From the NCBI RefSeq assembly GCF_002087295.1, contig NZ_MWVI01000002.1, forward strand, positions 1 to 32,795: DNA of 32,795 nt, given 5' to 3'. A program made the translations under genes and the position numbers. The stretch comes from Vreelandella lionensis. GTDB lineage: Bacteria; Pseudomonadota; Gammaproteobacteria; Pseudomonadales; Halomonadaceae. The notes under the pieces are model-generated. The model was not told the origin of the DNA. It saw nothing but the letters and a program-made list of their open reading frames with translations, and did not search any database. Numbering within the stretch: the stretch's first letter is position 1; each line of letters begins with the position of its first letter. Positions 1-8,469 of the stretch are shown here, in pieces.

Positions 1-21
1 CCAAATCCACGTGAAGTGACG

Positions 22-46
22 AAGAACCTAAAAAGTAGGGGTTCTT
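22..46 (+). promoter_or_regulatory. Hairpin overlapping the MCP ribosome-binding site
   Basis: AAGAACC at 22-28 pairs with GGTTCTT at 40-46, a 7-bp stem whose 3' arm includes part of the AGGGG Shine-Dalgarno at 37-41, just before the ATG at 48. It could dampen translation initiation. This is inference from base pairing only. Confidence 0.3.
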
Positions 47-47
47 A

Positions 48-2241
48 ATGAGCACATCCAGCCAAGCAACGTTTGAGCTTTCAGACGATCAAGTGTTGAT
101 TTCACGCTCTGATCGTCAGGGAAAGATTACCTACGTCAACCAGACCTTTATAGAAGTGAGTGGTTACTCCCAGGCGGAGCTAATGGGGGAGGCTCATAGC
201 ATTTTTCGCGATTCGGAAATGCCATCGCTGGTGTTTAAAAATATGTGGGACACCATCGAGAAAGGAAAAACTTGGCAAGGGGTGGTGAAAAACCGCTGTA
301 AGAATGGTGATACTTACTGGGTACACACCACGGTAGCGACCGCTGCTGGATGGTGTACGTGTGGTTGGCTATACCGCTATTCGCCGTAAAGCAGCACAAA
401 AAGCCATTGCTCGCGCGGTAAAGGGGTACGGCGCTATGCAGCACGGGCGGGGGAGAGGCTTTGCGCGCCATTATGGTGCATTACGCCGCACGGGGCTGCG
501 CGGTTGGGTGCAACACTTTAGCTTTAGCAGTATGCAAGCTAAGCTCATGGGCATGGTGATGACTGCGATTGTGCTGCTAACAGTGGCAGGAGCAGCCGGT
601 GTTTATGGCTTGACCAGCTCAGCCGAGCGACTGCGTATCCTTAACCAAACCGGGCTTGAAGGGGTAGCCGATCTTCAAAAAATCGAGCAAGGTGCCGCCC
701 AGCTATTGCAGGCACTAGAGCCCGCAGTGCGCAACCCCCGCCGAGCTGATTTAGACCTACTTGAAGAGCAGTTAACCACGCTCCAAGCCGATATCAACCA
801 AACATGGCAAAGCTTTACCGATGAGCATACGGAAGCCAGCGGCGTGCAGCAGGGGCTCACGGCGCATTTGGCCACATTTTTAACCGGTGCTGAAACGGCC
901 TTTACGGCGATACGCGATGGAAATGGGTTTGCCGCCTTTGAGGCGTTTAACGATGTGGTGAAACCCACCTCAGACAGCATTAGTGCCACCATTAATTTGC
1001 TAGTGGATAACGAACGTGCCGCCGCCCAAGCGTTAATGGCCAATGCGGAGCGTCAGCAGCAGTGGCTACTATGGGGGCATTTAGGCGTTCTGTTGTTCGG
1101 CATTATCTTGATGGTTTGGCTGAGTGTGGCCGTCCTGAAATCATTGCTGAAGTCGCTGAACGAAGCCCGCCGTGTCACCTTCCAAATTGCAGCGGGCAAC
1201 CTTGCCAATCGGGTGACCCTCAAGCGTGATGATGAGCTGGGTGAGCTGTTGGCATCTCTGGAAACGATGCGGGCCAGCTTGTCAGGGCTGATTACTGAGG
1301 TAGGCAGTAAGGTAGAGGTCGTTACCCCCGCTTCGGAGCATATTAAGCAGCAGAATGAGGAATTGGCTTCCCGCACCGAGCAGCAGGCTTCCTCGCTGCA
1401 GCAAACTGCCTCCAGCATGGATCAAATGACCGCGACGGTTCAGCAAAATACCGAAAATGCCCGCCAAGCCAACCAGCTTGCGATGCAAAATGCGACCACC
1501 AGCTGCGAAACAGGAGAACGCATGCAGGCGCTTGTGGAGCGCATGGAACGAATTGCCGAGAGTGCCAGTAAGATGAACGATATCATCACGGTGATTGACG
1601 GCATCGCTTTCCAGACCAACATCCTGGCGCTGAATGCCTCGGTGGAAGCTGCTCGAGCGGGTGAACAGGGCCGCGGTTTTGCCGTGGTCGCCAATGAAGT
1701 ACGTAACTTGGCTGGCCGCAGTGCGGATGCGGCGGGTGAGATCCGCCGTTTGATCGATACCTCCTCCCAGGAAATTGCCGGAGGTGCTGACGCTGTGAAG
1801 GAGGCCGAGCAGGCTATTGATCAGGTGGTCAATCAGGTCATGCGCGTGAGTGATATCATGGGAGAGATCAGCACCGCCTCTGACGAGCAGAGTAGTGGTA
1901 TCGCTCAGATCAATACGGCGGTCTCTGAGATGGAGCACGGCACACAGCAGAACGCTAGCAAGGTTCAATCAATTTCCAGTGCTGCACAGCGCTTAACCAA
2001 CGAAGCGTTGGACCTGGCTAACGTGATTGCTGCGTTCCGTTTGGAAGGGGCGGGCGAAGAGAGTAGTGAAACGGCTCGTCAGCGTTTGTCTCGGGACAGT
2101 TCACTGATGCCGAGCCTGTCACACCAGGAATCCTAACAAAAAAATCTTTCACAAAAGACCCTTTCACCGCCAAAAAAGCCGCGTTCGGCACTGAAGCGCC
2201 CTGCAGCCGCTGTTGCTGAAGAGGAGTGGGAAACCTTCTAA
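48..2241 (+). pseudogene. Aer-like PAS methyl-accepting chemotaxis protein (frame broken twice)
   Basis: Membrane chemoreceptor that would signal to CheA/CheW. In order: cytoplasmic PAS domain (about residues 15-120, with the Aer-like motifs VSGYS and VKNRCKNGDTYWV), TM1 (about 166-188), a roughly 150-residue helical periplasmic domain, TM2 (about 340-363), HAMP, and a canonical signalling hairpin with [20 protein letters not shown] from about residue 520. As written the frame breaks twice. An extra A near 339 (GCGACCG for GCGCCG) shifts the PAS end, and an in-frame TAA at 2134-2136 stops the protein. Reading through that TAA in the same frame gives a linker ending in EWETF before TAA at 2239-2241, the classical C-terminal pentapeptide that tethers CheR/CheB. 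The true gene therefore very probably ends at 2241. Unlike E. coli Aer it has two membrane segments and a tether. Its ligand cannot be read from sequence. Confidence 0.88.
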
Positions 2242-2250
2242 TAACCGACG

Positions 2251-2271
2251 GGCGGCTTCCTCCCGCCTTTG
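2251..2271 (+). terminator. Weak possible terminator after the chemoreceptor
   Basis: GGCGG (2251-2255) pairs with CCGCC (2263-2267), followed by TTT. The stem is short and the T-tract poor. It lies 10 bases after the proposed true MCP stop at 2241. No other terminator candidate is visible before ilvD. Confidence 0.3.
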
Positions 2272-2385
2272 GTTGCCCTCTACATCTAGTCTCGGCGGTG
2301 CGCTCATGCCACAATCTAAGGCCGCTGGATTCAACTGCCTGTTGCCACGTATGCGGCAGGCCATGATAAAGATGTAGAGGACACC

Positions 2386-4231
2386 ATGCCCGAGTATCGC
2401 TCCCGTACCACCACCGCTGGCCGCAATATGGCTGGCGCCCCTTCCCTTTTGCGGGCCACCGGTATGAAAGATGACGACTTTCATAAGCCGATTATTGCGG
2501 TCGCCAACTCCTTCACCCAGTTTGTACCCGGTCATGTGCATCTAAAAGACATGGGCCAGCTGGTGGCGCGTGAGATTGAAAAAGCGGGCGGCGTAGCCAA
2601 AGAGTTCAACACCATCGCCGTGGACGATGGCATCGCCATGGGTCACGACGGCATGCTCTACTCGCTGCCGAGCCGCGATATCATTGCCGACAGCGTCGAG
2701 TACATGTGTAACGCCCACTGCGCCGATGCGCTGGTGGGCATCTCCAACTGCGACAAAATCACCCCAGGAATGCTGATGGCTGCTATGCGCCTCAATATTC
2801 CGGTGATCTTTGTATCAGGCGGCCCGATGGAAGCCGGTAAAACCAAGCTGCTCAACCACGGCCTAGACTTGGTAGATGCGATGGTCATGGCTGCCGATGA
2901 CAGTGTGGATGATGAAACACTGGCGGAAGTAGAGCGCAGTGCTTGCCCCACCTGCGGTAGCTGTTCAGGTATGTTCACCGCCAACTCCATGAACTGCTTA
3001 ATGGAAGCATTGGGGCTGGCGCTACCCGGTAACGGCACCGTGCTGGCAACCCACTCAGACCGTCGTCGGCTGTTTGAAAATGCCGGTCACCGTATTGTCG
3101 AACTCGCTAAACGGTTCTACGAAGGCGACGAGGCCCACCTGTTGCCCCGTGCGATTGGCAACAAGTCGGCGTTTAAAAACGCCATGACGCTCGACATTGC
3201 CATGGGCGGCTCCACCAATACCATTCTTCACCTATTAGCAGCCGCTCAGGAAGCAGAAGTTGACTTCACTATGGCGGATATCGACCGCCTTTCTCGTGAA
3301 GTGCCGCAGCTGTGTAAAGTGGCCCCCAATACCCAGAAGTACCATATCGAAGATGTACACCGCGCCGGCGGCATTATGGCCATCTTTGGGTGAGCTGGAC
3401 CGGGCAGGCGTGCTGGATACCTCTGTGCCCACTGTCTATGGCGATAGCCTAAAGGCCGCGCTGGAAGAGTGGGACATCATGCGCTCGCCTAGCTCAGAAG
3501 TGGTTGAGTTCTTTAAGGCTGGCCCTGGCGGTGTACCGACTCAAACCGCTTTCTCCCAAAGCGCCCGCTGGCCAAGCCTGGATGGCGACCGCGCCACCGG
3601 CTGTATACGCGATTTGGAGCACGCGTTCTCCCGCGAAGGCGGCCTAGCCGTGCTTTACGGCAATATCGCGCTGGATGGTTGCGTGGTGAAAACCGCAGGG
3701 GTCGATGACTCCATTTTGGTATTTGAAGGCAAAGCCCACGTGGTGGAGTCTCAAGACCAAGCGGTGGCCAACGTGTTAGATGGCAAAGTGAAAGAGGGTG
3801 ACGTGGTCGTCATCCGCTACGAAGGCCCCAAAGGCGGCCCTGGTATGCAGGAGATGCTTTACCCCACCTCCTACCTGAAATCGAAAGGGTTGGGTAAGGC
3901 CTGTGCACTGCTCACCGATGGTCGTTTCTCCGGCGGCACATCAGGCCTGTCGATTGGGCATGTTTCCCCGGAAGCGGCAGCAGGGGGCGCCATTGGTTTG
4001 GTAGAGCAGGGCGATACCATCCTGATCGATATCCCCAACCGCTCCATCAACGTGCAGCTTAGCGACGCCGAGCTGGCTAAACGCCGTGAAGCCATGGATG
4101 CCAAAGGCAAAGATGCATGGAAACCGGTCGAACAGCGCCCGCGCAAGGTTACCCCTGCGCTCAAAGCCTATGCGCTACTCGCCACCTCCGCCGATAAAGG
4201 CGCGGTGCGCGACCTCTCTAAGCTAGATTAA
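2386..4231 (+). pseudogene. ilvD: Dihydroxy-acid dehydratase (single frameshift)
   Basis: Dehydrates 2,3-dihydroxy-isovalerate and -methylvalerate to the 2-keto acids in valine and isoleucine synthesis; iron-sulfur enzyme. Family motifs are clear: [64 protein letters not shown] and [24 protein letters not shown] at 2386 follows GAGG at 2377-2380. An extra T in the TTT at 3385-3387 shifts the frame: ATC TTT GGG TGA should read ATC TTG GGT GAG, giving [10 protein letters not shown]. Corrected length is 614 residues, against 616 in E. coli. A homopolymer error is the simplest explanation, since everything after it is intact. Several normally conserved positions also differ ([12 protein letters not shown] for the usual [28 protein letters not shown]). 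Single gene with its own strong terminator; no ilv neighbours. Confidence 0.96.
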
Positions 4232-4243
4232 TCTCTTCATCAA

Positions 4244-4272
4244 ACAGCCCGTCTCGTACGGGCTGTTTTTTT
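4244..4272 (+). terminator. Strong intrinsic terminator of ilvD
   Basis: ACAGCCCGT (4244-4252) pairs perfectly with ACGGGCTGT (4258-4266) around a 5-base loop, followed by a run of seven T ending at 4272. It begins 12 bases after the ilvD stop. Confidence 0.93.
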
Positions 4273-4307
4273 GCCAACCTGAACCGTCACATCGACTAAG
4301 GATTGTA

Positions 4308-5363
4308 ATGAAGGCGATCATCAACGTTGGCCTTGTTGGCTATGGGTTTGCAAGCAAGACGTTTCACGCCCCTTTGATTCAAGCGACCGAAGGGCTGGAT
4401 TTAGTGGCCGTTTCCTCAAGCGATGCGGCCAAAGTGAAGGCGGACCTGCCTAACGTGGAAATAGAGAGCCAAGCGTTAGCACTATGTAAGCGCCCAGACC
4501 TTGATCTCATTGTGATTCCCACGCCGAACGATACCCACTTCCCCTTAGCCAAAGCGGCGCTCGCTGCGGGCAAGCATGTAGTGGTGGATAAGCCCTTTAC
4601 CGTCACACTCTCAGAAGCAAAGCAGCTAAAAGCCCTGGCGGTGGATAAAGAACGGCTGATTTCGGTATTTCATAATCGCCGCTGGGATAGCGACTTCCTG
4701 ACCATTCAAGCACTCTTAAAGGAAGGTACGCTAGGTCGCATGACCGGCTTTGAGTCGCGCTTTGATCGCTTTCGTCCTGAAGTGCGCGACCGCTGGCGGG
4801 AAAAAGCCACTCCAGGGGGCGGTATTTGGTACGACCTAGGCCCGCACCTGCTGGATCAGGCCTGCGAGCTATTCGGCACGCCCAACGCCATTTTGCTAGA
4901 GCTAGGCGTACGCCGTGACGGCGCCAAAGCCGATGACGACTTTCTCGCCTTGTTGGAATACGACGGTTTCCGAGTGAGTTTGAGTGCCGGTACGCTGGTG
5001 GCAGAACCCACGCCGCGCTACCGCATCCATGGCACTAAAGGCAGCTACATTAAGTACGGCTTAGATCCGCAGGAAGATCGCTTGAAAGCCGGGGAAACGC
5101 CGTCGTCTTCCTGGGGAGAGGACAGCCCTGGAACGCTTACCCTGCGCGAGGGAGAAGGCGAAGACGCGCCGCTGGTTCGCCACGACCACCCCACGCTGCC
5201 CGGCGACTATCTCGCCTATTACCAGGGCGTGACTGCTGCCATTCGCGAGAAAGCACCGCTGCCGGTGGATATTGATGATGCCCTGCGTTGCATGGCACTG
5301 CAGGAGGCAGGTTTGGACAGCCACCGCCAGCGCCGTTGGATAGCGCTGAAGCATCATCTTTAA
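4308..5363 (+). CDS. Gfo/Idh/MocA-family NAD(P)-dependent oxidoreductase, YdgJ-like
   Basis: Predicted cytoplasmic dehydrogenase or reductase acting on a sugar, polyol or related hydroxy compound; the substrate is unknown. N-terminal Rossmann fold with GLVGYGFASKTFHAPLI (residues about 8-24), the family's [ED]KP signature as VDKPFTVT (about 93-100), and the C-terminal domain with SVFHNRRWDSDFL, DRWREKATPGGGIWYDLGPH and GTKGSYIKYGLDPQEDRL, all closely resembling E. coli YdgJ as I remember it. At 351 residues it is full length for that group (346 in E. coli). ATG at 4308 is preceded by AAGGA about 7 bases upstream. It stands alone between the ilvD terminator and a convergent nudE, so context says little about its role. 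The frame is intact. Confidence 0.88.
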   Translation: MKAIINVGLVGYGFASKTFHAPLIQATEGLDLVAVSSSDAAKVKADLPNVEIESQALALCKRPDLDLIVIPTPNDTHFPLAKAALAAGKHVVVDKPFTVTLSEAKQLKALAVDKERLISVFHNRRWDSDFLTIQALLKEGTLGRMTGFESRFDRFRPEVRDRWREKATPGGGIWYDLGPHLLDQACELFGTPNAILLELGVRRDGAKADDDFLALLEYDGFRVSLSAGTLVAEPTPRYRIHGTKGSYIKYGLDPQEDRLKAGETPSSSWGEDSPGTLTLREGEGEDAPLVRHDHPTLPGDYLAYYQGVTAAIREKAPLPVDIDDALRCMALQEAGLDSHRQRRWIALKHHL

Positions 5364-5385
5364 CGTCTGCGCTTTCTAAGCATTA

Positions 5386-5406
5386 AGGGTGCCGCGTGGA
5401 CACCCT
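5386..5406. terminator. Possible bidirectional terminator between convergent genes
   Basis: AGGGTG (5386-5391) pairs with CACCCT (5401-5406) and could be extended by CC/GG with one bulged A. It sits in the 61-base gap between the convergent YdgJ-like gene and nudE. T-tracts are weak on both sides. Confidence 0.45.
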
Positions 5407-5424
5407 GTCTATTTATCTCATGCT

Positions 5425-6039
5425 TTACAGCAAATCCATCCCGCCACGGCGCTTCTCTTCGCGCAGCTTGTCTCGCGCAATATAGAGCGCAGCGATGGCG
5501 CGGGCTTCGTGGAAGTCTTCGCGCATGAGTAGGGCAGGCAGCTCTTCGATGGCATGGGTCTCTACAATCAGCGGTTCGGGCTCGTCACCCGGTAAGCGTT
5601 TAGGGTAGAGGTCCGTTGCCATTAGCACCTGCATGCGGTGGCGCATATAGTTGGGCGCTAGCGACAGCTCCACCAACGGCTCAATGCGGTGTGCACCGAA
5701 GCCGCACGCCTCCATCAGCTCGCGGTTGGCGGCGGTAATGATGTCTTCGCCCGGGTCGACTAACCCTTTCGGCAATGTCAGTACATAGTCCTCAAACCCC
5801 GCAGCATACTCACGAATGAGCAGCACATGTTCTGGGTCTGGCATGGCAATAATCATCACCGCGCCGCGATCAGCACCGGTTAAACACTCAAACTGTCGCT
5901 CTTCCCCATTAGAGAAGCGCAAATCCAGTGACTCAATTTGAAATAAACGGCTTTGGGCGACGCGCTGGCGGGCTAAGATTTGCGGCTTGCGCGGGTAACC
6001 AATAAGCGTATCGCCTGTTGCTGTGTCGTCGCGTGACAT
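5425..6039 (-). CDS. nudE: ADP compounds hydrolase NudE (altered Nudix box)
   Basis: Nudix hydrolase of ADP-ribose, NADH and related ADP compounds, yielding AMP. The match to NudE includes PKGLVDPGED, ANRELME, LSLAPNYMRHRM and DLYPKRLPGDEPEPL; 204 residues is close to the E. coli enzyme (about 186). The Nudix box GX5EX7REUXEEXGU is read as G..D..GE..(7)..RELMEACGF, so the second Glu of the EE pair is Ala (codon at 5707-5709, GCG on the minus strand). That Glu normally binds metal, so the protein as written may be impaired; one T-to-G on the plus strand would explain it. Two adjacent ATGs (6042 and 6039) follow GGAGG. I prefer 6039 for spacing. Divergent from yrfG, as part of a nudE / yrfG-hslR-hslO / pckA block conserved in gammaproteobacteria. 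Confidence 0.92.
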   Translation of the reverse strand: MSRDDTATGDTLIGYPRKPQILARQRVAQSRLFQIESLDLRFSNGEERQFECLTGADRGAVMIIAMPDPEHVLLIREYAAGFEDYVLTLPKGLVDPGEDIITAANRELMEACGFGAHRIEPLVELSLAPNYMRHRMQVLMATDLYPKRLPGDEPEPLIVETHAIEELPALLMREDFHEARAIAALYIARDKLREEKRRGGMDLL

Positions 6040-6109
6040 CATGCCTCCGTGGCTGCAAAAAACGGGTTACGCTACAATAGCACGCTTACTCTTTCAGACT
6101 GGAGCGGCA

Positions 6110-6788
6110 ATGATTGATTGGCGCGAGATCGATACCGTCCTACTCGACATGGACGGCACGTTGCTGGACCTTCACTTCGACAGCCACTTTTGGCTTGAGC
6201 ACCTGCCTCGGCGCTACGTAGAGCTGCACCAGCTTGATCAGGCCAGCCAGGAGGCCCTCAAGGCGCGTATCATGGGTGAGCAGGGCACGCTGAACTGGTA
6301 CAGCCTTGCCTACTGGAGCCGCGAGCTCAACGTGGATATCGTCGCGCTCAAGCGCGAAGTGCAGCACTTGATTGGGCTACGCAGCGATGCTTTAGACTTT
6401 CTAACATGGCTCAAGCAAGCGCATCCTCGCGTGGTGCTCGCTACCAACGCCGACCGCGCCAGCCTAGCGTTAAAACTGCCGCTGACAGGGTTGGAAAACT
6501 ACCTAGACGCCATCATCTCATCAGAAGACGTAGGGCGCTGCGAAAGAGGAGCAAGCCTTCTGGTTTGCACTTCAAGAACGCGAGCCATTTGATCCCGCCC
6601 GCACCCTGTTTATTGATGATAATGCCCGGGTGCTAGAGAGCGCTCGCGAGTTTGGCATCAAGCATCTGTTAGGTATTAAGCAGCCTGACAGCCAACGCCC
6701 AGAGAAAGAGCTACAGGAATTTATTGCCCTTGACCGATTTGCCCGGCTGCTACCCGCAGAGTTGCCAGGGCAACGCTCACACATCTGA
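6110..6788 (+). pseudogene. yrfG: GMP/IMP nucleotidase YrfG, HAD family (single frameshift)
   Basis: HAD-superfamily nucleotidase that dephosphorylates purine mononucleotides (E. coli YrfG acts on GMP and IMP). Motif I is LLDMDGTLLDLHFD (about residues 10-23), motif II VVLATNADRA, and the C-terminal metal-binding motif FIDDNARVLESA lies beyond the break. ATG at 6110 follows GGAG at 6101-6104; upstream in-frame codons lack a ribosome site. The GGG at 6533-6535 appears to contain one extra G. Removing it restores EDVGAAKEEQAFWFALQE and carries the frame to TGA at 6786-6788, giving 225 residues (222 in E. coli). A homopolymer error is likely. It is followed 39 bases later by hslR, probably co-transcribed. 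Confidence 0.93.
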
Positions 6789-6827
6789 GTTCATAAACCT
6801 GGCCTCACATACATTAGGAGGGCGTGA

Positions 6828-7217
6828 ATGAGTGACAGCGTTCGTTTGGATAAGTGGTTATGGGCAGCGCGGTTTTTTAAAACCCGTGCTCTGGCCAAAA
6901 AAGCCATTGAAGGCGGCAAAGTCCATTACGACGGAGCTCGTGTAAAAACCAGTAAGAACGTTGAGCTGGGTGCGCTGATCCGTGTGCCGCAAGGCTGGGA
7001 TATCTTCGAGGTGGAAGTGACCGCGCTATCCGACCAGCGTCGAGGCGCACCGGAAGCGCGTAAGCTCTATGCGGAAACCGAAGATAGCGCTAAACGTCGT
7101 GCCAAAGAGGCCGAAGCGCGCCGCTTAACCAACGAAGCCATGCAGCACCCGCTTAAACGCCCTGATAACAAACAGCGGCGCGCTATCCAGCGCTTCCAGC
7201 GCCAGCAAGGGGAGTAA
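6828..7217 (+). CDS. hslR: Heat shock protein 15, ribosome-associated S4 protein
   Basis: Small RNA-binding protein that recognises stalled 50S subunits carrying peptidyl-tRNA, released by abortive translation, and helps recycle them. The S4 domain covers about residues 5-65 (VRLDKWLWAARFFKTRALA, then EGGKVHYDGARVK). The C-terminal tail is highly basic and helical (RRAKEAEARRLTNEAM, ending in RPDNKQRRAIQRFQRQQGE), as in E. coli Hsp15. Length 129 residues against 133. ATG at 6828 has a good GGAGGGCG ribosome site. It sits between yrfG and hslO exactly as in E. coli, where hslR and hslO are heat induced. No sigma-32 promoter could be assigned with confidence. Confidence 0.96.
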   Translation: MSDSVRLDKWLWAARFFKTRALAKKAIEGGKVHYDGARVKTSKNVELGALIRVPQGWDIFEVEVTALSDQRRGAPEARKLYAETEDSAKRRAKEAEARRLTNEAMQHPLKRPDNKQRRAIQRFQRQQGE

Positions 7218-7240
7218 GCAGCCGCTTACCCTGCTGTGCT

Positions 7241-7275
7241 CTCCTATTCCTTCTCCTCCTACTTCTCCTCCCATG
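7241..7275 (+). promoter_or_regulatory. Pyrimidine-rich tract in the hslO leader, no Shine-Dalgarno
   Basis: About 35 bases before hslO are nearly all C and T with two copies of TTCTCCTCC (7251-7259 and 7263-7271). CTCCTCC mimics the anti-Shine-Dalgarno end of 16S rRNA, and no purine-rich ribosome site precedes the ATG at 7284. A small hairpin, GTAAGC (7214-7219) with GCTTAC (7224-7229), spans the hslR stop just upstream. A regulatory role is inference. Confidence 0.3.
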
Positions 7276-7283
7276 GTCTTTTT

Positions 7284-8159
7284 ATGTCTGATCAAATTCA
7301 ACGCTTTTTGTTTGACCAAACTAACGTGCGTGGCGAGATCGTTACGCTCAGCACGGCTTACCACGAAGTGCTCCACCGCCACGCCTACCCACCCGCAGTT
7401 AACCAACTGCTGGGTGAGTTGCTAGCGGCGGTCGCCCTATTGACCGATACCGTTAAGCTGGATGGTACGCTCAGTATCGAAGTGCGCGGCCAGGGAGTGC
7501 TCGCCTTGTTAATGGCAGAGTCCAACCCCGGCGGCGAGCTGCGGGCAATTGCACGTATTGCCGAAGACGCCGCACTGCCCAGCGAACACGCTAGCTTCCG
7601 CGAGCTGGTAGGGGACGGCCAAATCGTGATTACCCTAGACCCTAAAGAGGGGCATCGCTATCAGGGCATTGTCGGGCTGGATCACGATACTCTGGGCGGC
7701 TGTCTGGAAGCCTACTTCGGCCAGTCGGAGCAGCTGCCCACGCGGCTTTGGCTAGCTGCTGACGGCGAACGGGCAGGAGGGCTACTTCTCCAGCGCTTAC
7801 CGGATGCGTCGCAAAACCAGGATGTAGACGCCTGGGAGCGCAGCGTTCACCTAGCCGATACTATCAAGCAAGAAGAGCTGCTGGGCTTAGAGCAGCGAGA
7901 AGTGCTGTATCGCCTCTATCATGAAGAGACCGTGCGGGTCTTCGACCCCAAAGCGCTGCGCTTTAGATGCACCTGCTCGCGGGAGCGCATGAGTCATGCG
8001 CTCTACACACTTGGCAAGGATGAGCTTCGGGATATTTTGCGCGAACAGGGCGCGATTGACACCCAATGCCACTTTTGGCACGGGAAATATCACTACACCG
8101 CAGCGGATATTGAAATTTTGTTGGAGGACCCTGGCGCGCCACCGCCGGTGATTCACTAA
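7284..8159 (+). CDS. hslO: Redox-regulated chaperone Hsp33 (one zinc Cys replaced)
   Basis: Cytoplasmic holdase activated by oxidation, which protects unfolding proteins during oxidative heat stress. Its switch is a zinc centre of four C-terminal cysteines, CXC and CXXC. Here the CXC is present ([11 protein letters not shown], Cys229 and Cys231), but the second motif reads [11 protein letters not shown]: Cys262 is present and position 265 is Trp (TGG at 8076-8078), where the family has Cys. As written the zinc site is incomplete. A single C-to-G change from TGC would account for it, so a sequence error is possible. The 291 residues match E. coli (292). ATG at 7284 is chosen because [18 protein letters not shown] aligns with the family N-terminus. 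An in-frame GTG at 7236 would add only a translated pyrimidine tract. It follows hslR by 66 bases. Confidence 0.95.
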   Translation: MSDQIQRFLFDQTNVRGEIVTLSTAYHEVLHRHAYPPAVNQLLGELLAAVALLTDTVKLDGTLSIEVRGQGVLALLMAESNPGGELRAIARIAEDAALPSEHASFRELVGDGQIVITLDPKEGHRYQGIVGLDHDTLGGCLEAYFGQSEQLPTRLWLAADGERAGGLLLQRLPDASQNQDVDAWERSVHLADTIKQEELLGLEQREVLYRLYHEETVRVFDPKALRFRCTCSRERMSHALYTLGKDELRDILREQGAIDTQCHFWHGKYHYTAADIEILLEDPGAPPPVIH

Positions 8160-8295
8160 TTGTGTAGTCGGCGCATAGGGCCAGCTCTGTTCAGGTCTTT
8201 TGCTGCTACCCTAGAGCACACCGTGCTTTAAGCCGAAAAGCCAAACAGATGTTTGAAAAATATACTGCGCCGCAACACAAAATGTAGTGCTATTG

Positions 8296-8312
8296 TAGTA
8301 GTTTAACTACAA
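8296..8312. promoter_or_regulatory. HexR-like operator upstream of pckA
   Basis: TAGTAGTTTAACTACAA fits the HexR consensus described for Shewanella (tTGTAATwwwATTACAa, with R/Y variation) at all but one arm position. A longer palindrome, TTGTAGT (8293-8299) with ACTACAA (8306-8312), surrounds it. HexR, an RpiR-family regulator responding to 2-keto-3-deoxy-6-phosphogluconate, is known to act on central carbon genes including pckA. The site centre is about 65 bases upstream of the start predicted from the extended -10 at 8354-8362, a typical activator position. Inference; no hexR gene lies in this window. Confidence 0.5.
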
Positions 8313-8323
8313 GATATTTGGTA

Positions 8324-8354
8324 AAAGCCCCCGTTTCCTGGGGGCTTTCTTTTT
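8324..8354 (+). terminator. Intrinsic terminator between hslO and pckA
   Basis: AAAGCCCCC (8324-8332) pairs perfectly with GGGGGCTTT (8340-8348) around a 7-base loop, followed by CTTTTT. It most simply ends the yrfG-hslR-hslO unit, although it is 165 bases beyond the hslO stop. Confidence 0.88.
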
Positions 8355-8362
8355 GCCATAAT
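8354..8362 (+). promoter_or_regulatory. Extended -10 promoter element for pckA
   Basis: TGCCATAAT is an extended -10 (TGn plus CATAAT) without a good -35, the pattern expected of an activator-dependent promoter. The predicted transcription start, near 8369, leaves a leader of about 100 bases before the pckA ATG. Confidence 0.45.
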
Positions 8363-8380
8363 GCGCCAAACTTCAGCGCA

Positions 8381-8415
8381 CCTAGCCTGCTGTAACCGCT
8401 ATAACAGGGGCTAGG
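8381..8415 (+). promoter_or_regulatory. Leader hairpin upstream of pckA
   Basis: CCTAGCC (8381-8387) pairs with GGCTAGG (8409-8415), and the interior CTG/CAG and TGTA/TATA segments extend the stem imperfectly. It would form in the 5' leader of pckA mRNA, 55 bases before the start codon. Function unknown. Confidence 0.35.
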
Positions 8416-8469
8416 ATGATTTCTCAAGGCGTCGGCGACGCCCGGAAAATTAGAGACCCAGGAATCGAC

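Larger units (their letters stand above)
8160..8469. other. 310-base intergenic region between hslO and pckA
   Basis: No credible gene is visible here. The first 135 bases show nothing beyond a possible -10 (TATACT, 8261-8266) without a matching -35. The second half carries a HexR-like palindrome, an intrinsic terminator, an extended -10 and a leader hairpin, listed separately. Confidence 0.8.

Noticed and set aside
1282..1968. Long minus-strand open frame inside the chemoreceptor
   Set aside because: Composition is a His/Leu-rich antisense shadow of a strongly conserved MCP domain, without a ribosome site or recognisable domain.
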